Assembly (NCBI GenBank): GCA_965199845.1
Contig: CBDATZ010000058.1
Coordinates: 62,001 to 126,000 of the forward strand
Source of the DNA: Ilyomonas sp965199845
GTDB taxonomy: Bacteria; Bacteroidota; Bacteroidia; Chitinophagales; Chitinophagaceae
Length of the DNA stretch: 64,000 nucleotides
Reading direction: 5' to 3'
The notes beneath the pieces were generated by a model. That model made no database searches, was not told the origin of the DNA, and was given only the letters and a program-made list of their open reading frames with translations. Made by a program: the position numbers and the translations under genes. Positions 1 through 10,137 of this stretch are shown here, one piece after another. The number at the start of each line of letters is the position of its first letter. The first letter of the stretch is position 1.

Positions 1-429
1 TCTTTTAAAGGTTTTGATGCAAATATTTTACTGCAAGGCGTTACCAACAGAACTTATTTATTGAACGATTATGCCTTTGGCGTTACCGGCACCCAGCAGG
101 CATATACGTATATCATCGGGCGATGGACGCCGGAAACCGCAGCCACAGCCACTTATCCAAGATTGACGCCCGGCGTTAATATCAACAATGATGTGGCAAG
201 CAGCTTCTGGATGAAGAACGGAAACTACTTCCGTATTAAGAATGCCGAGGTGGGTTATACATTACCACTGAAGTTTACCAACCATATCAAAATATCATCT
301 GTTCGCTTTTTTGTAAACGGGCTGAACCTCTTTACCCATGCGGCTTTCGACAGGGTTGATCCCGAAGTGTATGGACAGGTTTACCCGATACAGCGCGTTG
401 TAAATTTTGGTGTAAACGTGAAATTTTAA
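1..429 (+). CDS. SusC-like TonB-dependent outer-membrane receptor, C-terminal end (partial)
   Basis: The frame is open from base 1 to the stop at 427-429, giving the last 142 residues of a protein that starts outside the window. The sequence alternates polar and aromatic residues like outer-membrane beta-strands and ends in a hydrophobic strand closing with Phe (FGVNVKF), as TonB-dependent receptors do. The block around residues 70-115 (SFWMKNGNYFRIKNAEVGYT) is the usual C-terminal SusC signature. The SusD gene begins 55 bp downstream, the standard SusC-SusD order of a glycan-uptake locus. The protein would import an oligosaccharide across the outer membrane using TonB energy; the substrate cannot be read from this fragment. 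Confidence 0.93.
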   Translation, partial: SFKGFDANILLQGVTNRTYLLNDYAFGVTGTQQAYTYIIGRWTPETAATATYPRLTPGVNINNDVASSFWMKNGNYFRIKNAEVGYTLPLKFTNHIKISSVRFFVNGLNLFTHAAFDRVDPEVYGQVYPIQRVVNFGVNVKF

Positions 430-484
430 CCAGGAAAATGAAGTATTGAAACGTAGTAAGTTCAATCTTTCAACAGGAATAATT

Positions 485-2152
485 ATGAGAAAATTTTGTC
501 TGATATTTTTTGGAACGATAGCCGGAATAATGCTGTTCAGCTCCTGTAAAAAATATTATGAAAGCGTACCGGTTGAAGCCGTTACCAGCGATTATATCTG
601 GGATACAAAAGATTCAAACGGCATTTATGCCAGCCAGTTTTTGTTTTCCATTTATACATCATTACCAGATGGCACCAACCGCATAAGTGCAGACTTTTTA
701 GATGCCGGTTCTGATGATGCGATTACTTCAAAAACAACGGCTGCGCCAATCACTTTATTGGCAACAAATGGCATTACCATTTTCAACAATCCGGATGATG
801 TGTGGACAACCAGTTATGCTTCTATCCGCAAGGCAACTGACTTCTTAAATAATTTTAGCAAAGTGCCTTTAAAAAATGTAAATGAAAGGCGTGCCTGGTT
901 TGGTGAAGCGCGTTTATTGCGAGCCTTCTTTTACTGGGAACTGGTGAAGCGTTATGGTGGTGTTCCTTTGGTGGGCGATTCAGTAAAAACATTGTCTGAT
1001 GATGTACAGATTCCCCGCAGTTCTTTTGCAACTTGTGTCAATTATATTATAAGTGAATGCGACAGGGCAAGAGATAGTCTCCGCGACGATCCTGTGAATG
1101 CAGGTAACTATGGCAGATGGACAAAAGATGGTGCACTGGCTTTAAAAGCGCACGTATTGTTGTATGCTGCCAGTAATCTATACAACGGCGGCAACGTAGG
1201 CGATTCATTAAACGGTTATACAAGCTTTGATGCCAATCGCTGGAAGCTGGCAGCCGATGCCGCGAGCGCAATTAAGGATGAAGGGCATTACGGGTTAGAA
1301 ACCGACTTTAAAAATATATTTCTTTCTCAGCAAAGCGTAGAGGTGATCTCGATGAAAACCAACGGGCAATACTTCTTCTTAGAGACACAAAATGGTCCGA
1401 TTAATTATGCTACCGCGCCGGCTTCCGGCAATACAAGTCCTACCCAGGAATTGGTAGATGCGTATGGTATGAGCAACGGATTATCTATTACAGATCCGGC
1501 TTCCGGTTACAATCCGGATAGTCCATATAATAACCGCGATCCGCGTTTGTCATATACCGTTTTATACAATGGCTCACAATGGCTCAGCACCCAATTACAG
1601 ACTTATAATGGTGGTGTCAGCCGGCCGGGCGGTACAACTATTCAAACCAGAACCGGATATTATCTGCGCAAGTTCATGGGCAATTTTGAAAACGAAACTT
1701 CTTATTCAAATCATTACCACGATTGGATTTATTTCCGCTATGCAGAAATACTGCTCAACTATGCGGAAGCATCGAACGAATTTGCTGGTCCTTCTGATAG
1801 TGTTTTTAATGCAGTTGAAGCGATCAGGAAGCGCGCGGGATTAAATCCATATACATTAGACCGCAGCATTTCGCAGGATTCATTACGAACCATTATTCGA
1901 AATGAACGGCATAAAGAATTTGCGTTTGAAGAGCAGCGTTATTGGGACATCAGGCGTTGGAAAATTGCAGGTCATGTGTATAACGACAGCCCGTTGCATG
2001 GCATCAGCATTACCAAAACATCAGACGGATTTTTATACAATATAGTACCGGTATTAACTACTGCATTTGACGAAAGCAAAATGTATTTCTACCCGGTACC
2101 GAACAGTGAAGTGGTGAGCAATGTAAACATGCGCCAGAACCCGGGATGGTAA
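485..2152 (+). CDS. SusD/RagB family outer-membrane nutrient-binding lipoprotein
   Basis: This is the surface glycan-binding lipoprotein that caps a SusC channel. I place the start at the ATG at 485, because the resulting N-terminus is a lipoprotein signal peptide (MRKF.. with lipobox LFSSC, Cys about residue 21). The in-frame TTG at 446 would put 13 polar residues in front of it. At 555 residues the length is normal. The SusD N-terminal helical repeats are visible (EARLLRAFFYWELVKRYGGVPLV about residues 140-165). The RagB/SusD C-terminal signature is also present (AIRKRAGL, then RHKEFAFEEQRYWDIRRWK). It lies between two SusC genes, 30 bp before the second, so all three are probably one transcript. 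Confidence 0.95.
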   Translation: MRKFCLIFFGTIAGIMLFSSCKKYYESVPVEAVTSDYIWDTKDSNGIYASQFLFSIYTSLPDGTNRISADFLDAGSDDAITSKTTAAPITLLATNGITIFNNPDDVWTTSYASIRKATDFLNNFSKVPLKNVNERRAWFGEARLLRAFFYWELVKRYGGVPLVGDSVKTLSDDVQIPRSSFATCVNYIISECDRARDSLRDDPVNAGNYGRWTKDGALALKAHVLLYAASNLYNGGNVGDSLNGYTSFDANRWKLAADAASAIKDEGHYGLETDFKNIFLSQQSVEVISMKTNGQYFFLETQNGPINYATAPASGNTSPTQELVDAYGMSNGLSITDPASGYNPDSPYNNRDPRLSYTVLYNGSQWLSTQLQTYNGGVSRPGGTTIQTRTGYYLRKFMGNFENETSYSNHYHDWIYFRYAEILLNYAEASNEFAGPSDSVFNAVEAIRKRAGLNPYTLDRSISQDSLRTIIRNERHKEFAFEEQRYWDIRRWKIAGHVYNDSPLHGISITKTSDGFLYNIVPVLTTAFDESKMYFYPVPNSEVVSNVNMRQNPGW

Positions 2153-2182
2153 TCATTCAATTCAAAAAAGAAGTAACGAATC

Positions 2183-5100
2183 ATGAAGAAATTTTTAGTC
2201 ATACTGCACGTATTGTTGTGTTTTGCAGCAGCAACAAAAGCACAAACCGTAACAGGAACGGTAACAGATGCCAATGGTCCTCTTTCTGCCGCTTCGGTTG
2301 TTGAAAAAGGAAGCACTACAAACGGAACCGTTACCGATGAAAGCGGCAACTTTAAAATTACATTACGAGGTAATTCAAAAACCATTACAATAAGCAGTGT
2401 AGGTCATGTAACGCAGGATGTAAAAATCGGTGCGAAACTAACCGGTATCACCGTTGTAATGCAGGCAGATGATCAATCACTCAATTCGGTAGTGGTAGTA
2501 GGTTATGGCACCAAAAAACGTGTTACCAATACAGGTTCGGTTAGTACCATTTCAGGCGATGCAATTCGTCATGTTCCCACATCAAGCGTGCAAAATACGT
2601 TGCAGGGAAAACTGCCCGGCTTCTTCTCCGTACAGCGTGGTGGTCAGCCGGGAAAAGATGCTTCCGATTTCTTTATCCGTGGTGTGAGTTCTTTAAATCC
2701 GGATGGTAACCGGCCGCTGATTATCGTTGACGATATTCAATATACGTATGAGCAGTTGGCACAAATTAATGTGAACGAAATAGAAAGCATTTCAATTTTA
2801 AAAGACGCTTCCACTACAGCCGTCTATGGTATCAGGGGCGCTAACGGCGTATTGATTGTAAGAACACGCAGGGGCGTTTCAGGCGTGCCGCAAGTAAATG
2901 CGCGTGTAGAAGCAGGTGCTAATTCACCAACCAGAAAGCCCGGGTTTTTAAACGCTTACCAGTCGGCTTCTTTAGCCAATGAAGCATTATCCAATGATGG
3001 TTTGCAGCCGCAGTTTACACAATACCAGTTAAGCCAGTATCAATCTCATCAACAACCATATTTATATCCTGATGTAAACTGGTATGATGTAGTGTTTAAA
3101 GATTTTTCGATGCAGGCAAATACAAATGTTGATATATCGGGCGGTACCGATAATGTCAAGTATTTTATCTCGATGGGTGCCTTTACACAAAACGGAAACC
3201 TGCGCAGTTTTACCGACTCAAGGAATGAAGGCGTAGACAATCAATACTTTTATCACCGCTATAATTTCCGCAGCAATCTCGATATACAGGCAACCAAATC
3301 ATTAAAGCTTCGCTTTGATGTAACGGGCAGGTTTGGTCAGATTAATAATCCGCTGGTATCACCCAATACAACAGCCACCAGCATCATGTCGGAAATTTAT
3401 AACTATGGCATTATTACACCATTTTCTGCGCCGGTATTAAATCCTGATGGCAGCTATGCTTACGCGTTTGGATCAAATCTTAGTAACGTGCCTACCATCA
3501 ATGCGCGCTTAGCAACGATGGGTTATACGCGAAACAGCCGTACCGATTTTAATACACTGTTTGATGCTACGCAACGTCTGGATTTTATTACGAGAGGCTT
3601 ATCTGCTGAAGTGAGAATTGCTTATGCCGGAACGAATGATATTACCCGCACACAATCGCGCGGAGCCACGCCGCCGGCTTATCATTACGATTCTACAGGA
3701 GTCTATACGTTGGATAAAAACGGCAAATACAACTTAGCGCCGTTTGCTTTAAGTGGCAGCAATGATTTGTACGACAGGCGCATCAATATACAAGGCTTTC
3801 TTAGCTACGACAGAACCTTTGGCAGCCATCACTTCTATTCACTGGCTCTCTTTAACCAGGAAAATTATACGACGAAAAACGCATTGGCTTATTCGTTAGA
3901 CGTGCCGCAAAAATTAAGAGGTTTTACACTGAAAGTCGGTTATGATTATAAGAGTAAATACCTCGCTGATTTTAATGCCGGATATAATGGTTCTGACCGT
4001 TTTGGAAGTGGTCATCGTTATGGCTTTTTCCCTGCCGGAAGCTTAGGCTGGAACTTAGCAGGTGAAGACTTTTTCAAAAGAGTTTTCCCGATATTCCAGT
4101 TGTTTAAGATAAGAGCTTCTTATGGTTTGGTAGGTTCTGATGCGGTAGTTGATAACCGTTATTTATACCAGCAGGTATATATAAGACAAGGCCTGCCTAA
4201 TTATTATTTTGGTACAACAGCCAACGCTACTTCCGGAATTTATGAAGGCAGTTTAGGCAATGCGGATGTTACGTGGGAAAAATCGAGAAAGGGAGATATT
4301 GGTGTTGACATCAATATGCTAAAAGATAAAATCTCTATCACGGCAGATTATTTCAATGAATTCCGTTACGACCAGTTGTTCTTTCCGCAATCTATCTCTG
4401 ATATTATCGGCGTTGGTTTTGCGCGCGAAAACTTAGCCTCTGTGCGTAATCGTGGTTATGAAGGTTCTATCCGCTTTCAAAGTAATATTGGTAAGGTTGG
4501 CTATGATATTACCGGTGTGTTTTCGTATGCTAAAAACAGGATTGTTTATGAAGATGAACCTTCGCCCGCTTATCCCTGGCTGGCGCGCACCGGGCATCCC
4601 ATCAATCAGCCATTTGGATATACAGCTATTGGCTTTTATCAAAGCGAAGACGATATTCAAAAAAGTGCAAAGCCTAACATTGATCCCAGCAGCATTAAGC
4701 CCGGCGATTTAAAGTATAAAGACTTAAATGGTGATGGTGTAATTGATGAACGTGATCAGGGTCCAATCGGCAAGCCGAATCTTCCTAACACCAGCGCCGG
4801 CGTTACGCTTGGCGTGCATTACAAAGGTCTTGATATAAGCGTTTTATTCCAGGGTGCATTCAATTATAGCTTCTCGGTTACAGGTATTGGCATTCAACCT
4901 TTTCAAAGCCAGTGGCAGCCGATTCATGAATTGAGATGGACAGAAGAAAATGCAAACAACGCAAAGTTTCCGAGACTGAGTTCCAACGCTTCTTATGAAA
5001 GCTCGCCAACCGCTTATCCATCCAGTTTCTGGCTTATCAACGCCTTGTATGTTCGTATGAAAACGGTGGAAATTGGTTATGCATTACCTAAGAAAATATT

Positions 5101-5266
5101 ACCATTCAAAATCAACAATGTAAGGTTTTATTTTAGTGGATATAACCTCATTACATGGACTAACTTTAATCTTTATCAACAAGATCCTGAAGTGGCTTCC
5201 AACACGGCTGGCGATGCTTACTTAAATCAGCGTGTTATGAATCTGGGTGTACAGGTAGGTTTTTAG
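2183..5266 (+). CDS. SusC-like TonB-dependent receptor (second copy)
   Basis: A 1,027-residue outer-membrane receptor. Features in order: a signal peptide (about residues 1-20, cleavage after KAQ), a carboxypeptidase-regulatory-like Ig domain (about 21-110), a TonB-box-like stretch with VVVVGYGTKKR (about 105), the plug domain (about 115-230, with RGVSSLNPDGNRPLIIVDD and GIRGANGVLIV), then the beta-barrel to a terminal Phe (LGVQVGF). The order SusC-SusD-SusC is unusual, since a SusC is normally followed by its own SusD and here the next gene is lgt on the other strand. Either the SusD serves both receptors, or a second SusD was lost. No frameshift was seen. Confidence 0.95.
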   Translation: MKKFLVILHVLLCFAAATKAQTVTGTVTDANGPLSAASVVEKGSTTNGTVTDESGNFKITLRGNSKTITISSVGHVTQDVKIGAKLTGITVVMQADDQSLNSVVVVGYGTKKRVTNTGSVSTISGDAIRHVPTSSVQNTLQGKLPGFFSVQRGGQPGKDASDFFIRGVSSLNPDGNRPLIIVDDIQYTYEQLAQINVNEIESISILKDASTTAVYGIRGANGVLIVRTRRGVSGVPQVNARVEAGANSPTRKPGFLNAYQSASLANEALSNDGLQPQFTQYQLSQYQSHQQPYLYPDVNWYDVVFKDFSMQANTNVDISGGTDNVKYFISMGAFTQNGNLRSFTDSRNEGVDNQYFYHRYNFRSNLDIQATKSLKLRFDVTGRFGQINNPLVSPNTTATSIMSEIYNYGIITPFSAPVLNPDGSYAYAFGSNLSNVPTINARLATMGYTRNSRTDFNTLFDATQRLDFITRGLSAEVRIAYAGTNDITRTQSRGATPPAYHYDSTGVYTLDKNGKYNLAPFALSGSNDLYDRRINIQGFLSYDRTFGSHHFYSLALFNQENYTTKNALAYSLDVPQKLRGFTLKVGYDYKSKYLADFNAGYNGSDRFGSGHRYGFFPAGSLGWNLAGEDFFKRVFPIFQLFKIRASYGLVGSDAVVDNRYLYQQVYIRQGLPNYYFGTTANATSGIYEGSLGNADVTWEKSRKGDIGVDINMLKDKISITADYFNEFRYDQLFFPQSISDIIGVGFARENLASVRNRGYEGSIRFQSNIGKVGYDITGVFSYAKNRIVYEDEPSPAYPWLARTGHPINQPFGYTAIGFYQSEDDIQKSAKPNIDPSSIKPGDLKYKDLNGDGVIDERDQGPIGKPNLPNTSAGVTLGVHYKGLDISVLFQGAFNYSFSVTGIGIQPFQSQWQPIHELRWTEENANNAKFPRLSSNASYESSPTAYPSSFWLINALYVRMKTVEIGYALPKKILPFKINNVRFYFSGYNLITWTNFNLYQQDPEVASNTAGDAYLNQRVMNLGVQVGF

Positions 5267-5290
5267 AAACAGATATTTAGAAAAGCATTA

Positions 5291-5315
5291 AAAGCCTTGT
5301 TTAATACAGGGCTTT
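5291..5315 (+). terminator. Probable intrinsic terminator after the SusC/SusD block
   Basis: AAAGCCTTGT and ACAGGGCTTT form a 10-bp stem with one G-T wobble around a 5-base loop, 24 bp after the stop of the second SusC. A T-rich stretch follows. The opposing lgt gene ends at 5444, so the hairpin sits between convergent genes. Confidence 0.6.
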
Positions 5316-5443
5316 GTTGTTTATATATTTATAACAATATTGTTGAATCAATATAAATATGGTACTACTTTAACTGATTGTATATCGCGATACTTGTTTT
5401 TATAGCGGATCGGTGGTTGACTGTTGTTGCGAGCGGCAAGATT

Positions 5444-6634
5444 TTATATTGTTAGCTCCGGCTGTTTGTTTGCCAAAACAGTCTTTTTGTTTGCATTGAG
5501 ATGAGGTGCAATGATATATAAAGCGATACCTGCAATAAACAAAAACACAGATAATATCTCTGCCTGCGTTGGATGGAAACCAAGAATATTATAACGCACA
5601 TCTACACGTATTTTTTCTATAAAAAAACGTTCGGTTGCGCATAACATAAGATACAAGGCAGAAGTGCGCCCGGCAAGTTTGATGTTTCTGCGGATGAATA
5701 GCAAAATGGCGGTTAATAATAAGCCTGCCATCAGTTCATATAAGGGTGTAGGATAAACAGGAACGGCGAGATGATAACAGTAATTATCCCACGTGCAGTT
5801 TTTCATATAAATCCCTTTGTTGATGATATTATGAGGATAATCGTAAGACCATAACCAATTGGGCAGCCAACGAAACGGATTGGGTGCCGGATTGGTTATG
5901 CCCCAATCTCCATCGCCGCCCACCTGGCAACCAAGACGACCCAAAGAATAACTTAAGAGTAAAGAAGGCGCCAATGCATCTGCCATGCGCATACGCTGCA
6001 CATTCCATTTGTAGTGATACCACCACATGGCAAACGTGGCGACGATGAGACCTCCTAAAAAAGCAAAACCTTTTGATGAGAAGAGGTTACTAAAAGGCGC
6101 TTTAATAAACCAGTTCCAGTCTTCGGCAATACCGAAAATCTTGGCGCCTATTACGCCGGAAATACCAGCTACAAGGATGCCTTTGGTAACGCCTTCATGC
6201 GGGTACAATTTCACCATCTGTACTTCGGGTGTTTCTCTTTCCTGCTCTTTGTTTTGAAACCAGGTGACCATTGCCCATACCGCACCCATTATCAACCCAC
6301 CTAACCAGGTTCCCTGCCCAGAGAATATGAAAGCAGCTGTATTGGTAATGATACCCGGCTGAAAAGCTATATACAGCAGCTTAAAGCCAGCTACGAAGCC
6401 AAGCACAAAATGAAACAGCAGTAACGACACACTTGCCGGTTTGCCAACGGTAACAGGAACTATGCGATAGGTGAGTTCGCCCCTTCTTTCTTTTCTTTTT
6501 AACTCATAGCTCCAAAGCCAGGCGCCGGGCAGAAAGGCGATGGCAATAAAGAAACCGACTGAGTTAATGGCTTTTAAGGCTGGAATGCTTATCCCAAATA
6601 AGTCTTTGAACGCGTAGTAAAGATTGGGATACAT
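5444..6634 (-). CDS. lgt: Prolipoprotein diacylglyceryl transferase
   Basis: Lgt transfers diacylglycerol from phosphatidylglycerol to the lipobox cysteine of prolipoproteins in the inner membrane. The 396-residue protein has about seven hydrophobic segments. It carries the Lgt signature near residues 230-245 (LGRLGCQVGGDGDWG), with the conserved Arg and the GD pair. A second conserved region follows (PVYPTPLYELMAG, then TERFFIEKIRVDVRYN). It is longer than the about 290-residue proteobacterial enzyme, as seen in many Bacteroidota, with extra sequence before the first half of the core. It is a single gene transcribed toward the SusC block and unrelated to it. The window encodes several lipoproteins that would be substrates. 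Confidence 0.9.
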   Translation of the reverse strand: MYPNLYYAFKDLFGISIPALKAINSVGFFIAIAFLPGAWLWSYELKRKERRGELTYRIVPVTVGKPASVSLLLFHFVLGFVAGFKLLYIAFQPGIITNTAAFIFSGQGTWLGGLIMGAVWAMVTWFQNKEQERETPEVQMVKLYPHEGVTKGILVAGISGVIGAKIFGIAEDWNWFIKAPFSNLFSSKGFAFLGGLIVATFAMWWYHYKWNVQRMRMADALAPSLLLSYSLGRLGCQVGGDGDWGITNPAPNPFRWLPNWLWSYDYPHNIINKGIYMKNCTWDNYCYHLAVPVYPTPLYELMAGLLLTAILLFIRRNIKLAGRTSALYLMLCATERFFIEKIRVDVRYNILGFHPTQAEILSVFLFIAGIALYIIAPHLNANKKTVLANKQPELTI

Positions 6635-6783
6635 TCGATAGTAATGATGTTGCGGAACGTTGTAAAGTAAAAAGTAAAAATCACAAAGAATGATGTTCTT
6701 TCAAAATATACGGCGACTACATATTGATTTGATTTTTGATTTTTTACTTTTTAATTCATTGACAATCTGTATCCATCATAAAA

Positions 6784-8736
6784 TTATTCAGTAAAAACAT
6801 ACTTCTTTCCTGAAGTGATGTCTTTCCAGTTATCGGTGCGGAAGGGCAACAACGGCAAGTCTTCTTTGCTGTATAAATCCAGTTCGCCGGGGTTATTTGC
6901 CCAGGCATAACGAACAGCTGCCGGGTGGCTTACCGCAGCACTATACACTGTTATCGCCCCGTTGTTAAGATATGCTTTGGCTAAGTGGAAAACGCTATCG
7001 CTGCCGACGATAGAAAAGCCACGGATGTAGCCATATTTATCCTTGGTAAAAACAGGCTCGGTTACCTGAACTATAATGCTGTCGCTATTGATTTGGTAAC
7101 TTTTGAATGCAGGCGATAAGTGCGTTGAGTCCTGACCATAGGCAACCTTCATAGCAGCGATACCGAGACGTTTGCCTACGTCTGTCTTATTCTTCGGATG
7201 AATATCCTTCGCTTCACCAATGTCAATGGCAGTGGCGATGCCGGTATTGGGTAATGACAATGCCGAAGCCTGCGCCTCGCGCAGTTCGGGATAAGTGAGA
7301 CCATCGGGATTGTTATTATCATAGTTGGCAAGCTGGACAAATAGAAACGGAAAATCGCCTTGTTTAAACTGCGTACGCCAGTCCTTTATAAACGCAGGAA
7401 AAAGTTGTTTGTATTCTTCCGCCCTGTCGGCATTGCTTTCTCCCTGGTACCAGATAACACCTTTGATAGCGAGCTTAGTTACGGGTGCAATGTTGGCATT
7501 GTACAATATAGTTGGAGAACCGGTTAAGTTGGCGTTGGGAATAGCTGGTTTTACAAACTTTGCGGCATCTATTTTAACGCCGGGCTTATAAAGCCAGGTG
7601 TCGGTAGTCCATTGTGGAAACCACCAGAAACCGGGTATGCCGCCTTTATTTCCTGCATCAAAGATGCGTAGGACGAGAGTGTTGCTTCCCTTTTGCAGAA
7701 CAGAATCAGGAACAGAGAAACCTTGTATGTTGAGGTTGCCATAACCTTCGGCAATCTTTTTACCATTTACCCAAATCATTACATAATCGTCTATGGTACC
7801 GAAGCCAAGACCGACGCCTTTACCATCGTAGTTCGTAGGTAAACTAAACGATCTTCTGAACCAAACGGAACCATCATAATCGGGAAGGATATTATCTTCC
7901 CAATAGCTTAAGACTTTGGTTTGTTTCCAGTCCGAGGTATCGGTTTGAGGAAGATACCATTGCTGCGTCAACCCCGGATCGTTGGCTAAATAGTATTTTT
8001 TATTCCATTCGGGTTTGTATTTGTCAAAAGCATCCTGTAACTGTTTAAAGCTTTTGCCGGGAGCAATATTGTTGTTATAGAAACCGGCGAACTGAGGAAA
8101 TGCTTTTATAGCTCCGGGACTCATCCAGGTTTCTACAGCCGTGCCGCCGAGATTGTCAGAGATTAAACCGATAGGTACGTTGATGTACCTGTTTACATAT
8201 TCGCCGAAGAAGAAGCCAACGGCGGAAAAGTCCTGAACATTAGCGGCTGTTGCAACTTTCCAGGTGCCGCCTTTAACGGTATCCTGCGGTACATAATCAA
8301 TTGCGGTGGGGATGGTGATGATGCGGATCTGCGCATTGTTGTAGCGGCTGGTGTCAACAGTTTTATTGTTCATCTCGCTCACCTTAAACTGCATATTGCT
8401 TTGCCCGCCGCAGAGCCAGACATCGCCGAAGAGAACGTTGTTAAGCGTTATGGTATTAGTGCCGGATAAAGTAATGGTATAAGGACCGCCGGCGGTCTGA
8501 GAAGGCAAAGTGATGAGCCAGTTGCCGCTTTTATCGCCGGTGGTGGTGTAAGTATGATCATTGAATAAAAGAGAGACTTTCTCTCCTTTATTTGCTGTGC
8601 CCCAAATGGAACAAGGTTTATCACGCTGCAAAACCATATTGCTTTGAAACAGAGCCGACAGCCTGATAGTAGCACCGGCTTGCAGAGAAAGAGACAGGAA
8701 AGCCAGGACAGCCGGCAGTAAGAAAGAGAATTTCAT
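6784..8736 (-). CDS. Sialate O-acetylesterase family carbohydrate esterase, secreted
   Basis: This family removes O-acetyl groups from sialic acids or other acetylated glycans in the periplasm or outside the cell. A signal peptide spans residues 1-22. The SGNH-type nucleophile motif GGQSNM places the catalytic Ser at about residue 113. A beta-sandwich insertion follows (SVWFRRSFSLP to NTLVLRIFDAG, about 270-360). The second half carries IKGVIWYQGESNA (about 430) and the Asp-His pair DIHP near residue 515. At 650 residues it has the usual length of the two-domain Bacteroidota form. It lies 149 bp upstream of lgt on the same strand and close to the SusC/SusD block, so a role in trimming acetylated polysaccharide before import is plausible but inferred. 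Confidence 0.9.
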   Translation of the reverse strand: MKFSFLLPAVLAFLSLSLQAGATIRLSALFQSNMVLQRDKPCSIWGTANKGEKVSLLFNDHTYTTTGDKSGNWLITLPSQTAGGPYTITLSGTNTITLNNVLFGDVWLCGGQSNMQFKVSEMNNKTVDTSRYNNAQIRIITIPTAIDYVPQDTVKGGTWKVATAANVQDFSAVGFFFGEYVNRYINVPIGLISDNLGGTAVETWMSPGAIKAFPQFAGFYNNNIAPGKSFKQLQDAFDKYKPEWNKKYYLANDPGLTQQWYLPQTDTSDWKQTKVLSYWEDNILPDYDGSVWFRRSFSLPTNYDGKGVGLGFGTIDDYVMIWVNGKKIAEGYGNLNIQGFSVPDSVLQKGSNTLVLRIFDAGNKGGIPGFWWFPQWTTDTWLYKPGVKIDAAKFVKPAIPNANLTGSPTILYNANIAPVTKLAIKGVIWYQGESNADRAEEYKQLFPAFIKDWRTQFKQGDFPFLFVQLANYDNNNPDGLTYPELREAQASALSLPNTGIATAIDIGEAKDIHPKNKTDVGKRLGIAAMKVAYGQDSTHLSPAFKSYQINSDSIIVQVTEPVFTKDKYGYIRGFSIVGSDSVFHLAKAYLNNGAITVYSAAVSHPAAVRYAWANNPGELDLYSKEDLPLLPFRTDNWKDITSGKKYVFTE

Positions 8737-8884
8737 GTATTGAGAGATGAGTATATACTTGTGAGATTGTCACGCTGCTATGCGGTTACCTCAAGTTGAG
8801 ATGAGTGATGATTGAATTTGCAAACGCATTCTGAAGCGTTTGTTTGATTGTATAGCAAATTCAGAAAGTTTTATGTGTTGTATG

Positions 8885-9530
8885 ATGTGGGTAGTGAAAT
8901 CAAACAAATTATCGGCATGTCCTTGTTGCCGAGGCAAAGATAGCTCGCAATGGAATGATATTGCCTAATGGAAAACAGAACTATAAATGTAAGGAATGCA
9001 GAAGATAATTTCAAAGAGATTATAATTATGGCGGTTACAAGTGGGAGAACCGATTACTTGTTTTAAGTATTTATGTCGTGACAGTGGTGTTAGAAATTAT
9101 AGTAGAATTAGTGAGTCAAGTTATGGTTCGGTGCTTCGGCTGCTAAAATAAACAGCGATTGATATAAAGACTAAGCCACAGAAACAGTATTGCAGCAGCG
9201 TACAAATAGATTGGCTTAGAATTATATTGGCAACATAAAGAAGCAAGTATGGAAGCTGTATGCCTGTGCGATTGATAAAGATGAATAATCGTCTTTACAA
9301 TGGGCAGGCGTAGCAACGAAACAATAAGAAACGTGATGATAAAACTAAAGCAGTTGGATATTGATTTATTTATGACGGACAACCGGGAATCTTTTCGTAC
9401 CGTGCTGCCGCAAGACAAACATTTCGTTGGTAAACAGGACACCAAAAGCATAGAGGGAATAAACAGCCGGTTCAAAACAGGGTCAGACGATTGATGCGCA
9501 GAACGGTTTGCTTTTCTAAAAAACTTCTCT
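8885..9530 (+). pseudogene. Decayed IS1-family transposase
   Basis: Pieces of an IS1-type protein occur in order but in different frames. From 8885 the frame reads a zinc-ribbon start with CPCCRGKD. A shifted frame continues with KQNYKCKECRR, a stop, then FQRDYNYGGYKWENR. Much further on, around 9410-9490, the typical IS1 tail KHFVGKQDTKSIEGIN is readable. IS1 transposases have exactly this order: N-terminal Cys4 finger, then the late His-Val-Gly-Lys and Ile-Glu block. Several stops and frameshifts make it inactive. No terminal repeats were identified. Smaller ORFs in this stretch on either strand are by-products of the decay. Confidence 0.75.
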
Positions 9531-9715
9531 ATCATTTATTCTATGATTAAAATCATCATTCACCAACGCAATCTCAAAGCAGCATACTTTTAATTCCGTA
9601 TGCAATTTTTTTGTGATTTAGACTCGAAAGTTTTATTTTCATTTTAAAATTTACTTTTTTGGATTGAATTCATAAATTCCAATAAAAAGTAAATCCATTG
9701 TGTTAATTTAAGTCC

Positions 9716-10069
9716 ATGAAGAAGATTTACATATTAGATGATGAAAAAGCCATATTAGATCCGTTAGCCGTTTACTTTAATAGCAATGGGTATTCCGTAA
9801 ACACTTTTCTTAGCTCTGAAGATCTGCTTAGTTCGTTGATTGTTGAGAAACCTGATATTATAATTTTGGACGTGAACCTGGTAGGGGACGATGGAAGACA
9901 GCTTTGCAGCCTGATTAAAGTAAAATATCGTAACCGGCTCCCGATAATTTTATTTTCTGCGTCCCCTTCTCTCGGGGAAAAGTACAAAGACTTTGATGCT
10001 GATGCTTTTATCGCAAAACCCTTCAAAATTCGCGATCTCAGTACGCTGGTTGCCTCTTATCTATCCTGA
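9716..10069 (+). CDS. Single-domain response regulator (receiver domain)
   Basis: A CheY-like receiver of 117 residues with no output domain. The acidic pair is at residues 8-9 (ILDDE), the phospho-acceptor Asp at 52 (IIILDVNL), the conserved Ser at 81 and the conserved Lys at 101 (IAKPF). It lies 68 bp before the PAS/GAF histidine kinase on the same strand, so the two probably form a pathway in which the kinase phosphorylates this stand-alone receiver. Such receivers act through protein contacts or phosphorelay rather than by binding DNA. Confidence 0.92.
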   Translation: MKKIYILDDEKAILDPLAVYFNSNGYSVNTFLSSEDLLSSLIVEKPDIIILDVNLVGDDGRQLCSLIKVKYRNRLPIILFSASPSLGEKYKDFDADAFIAKPFKIRDLSTLVASYLS

Positions 10070-10137
10070 TAATCAATCGCTAACTTTAGGAGACAATGGT
10101 CATACAATCACTTTACGAATTTACATAATCTCATATC

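Noticed and set aside
9143..9535. 130-codon minus-strand ORF
   Set aside because: It lies antisense to recognisable IS1 remnants and has no family features.
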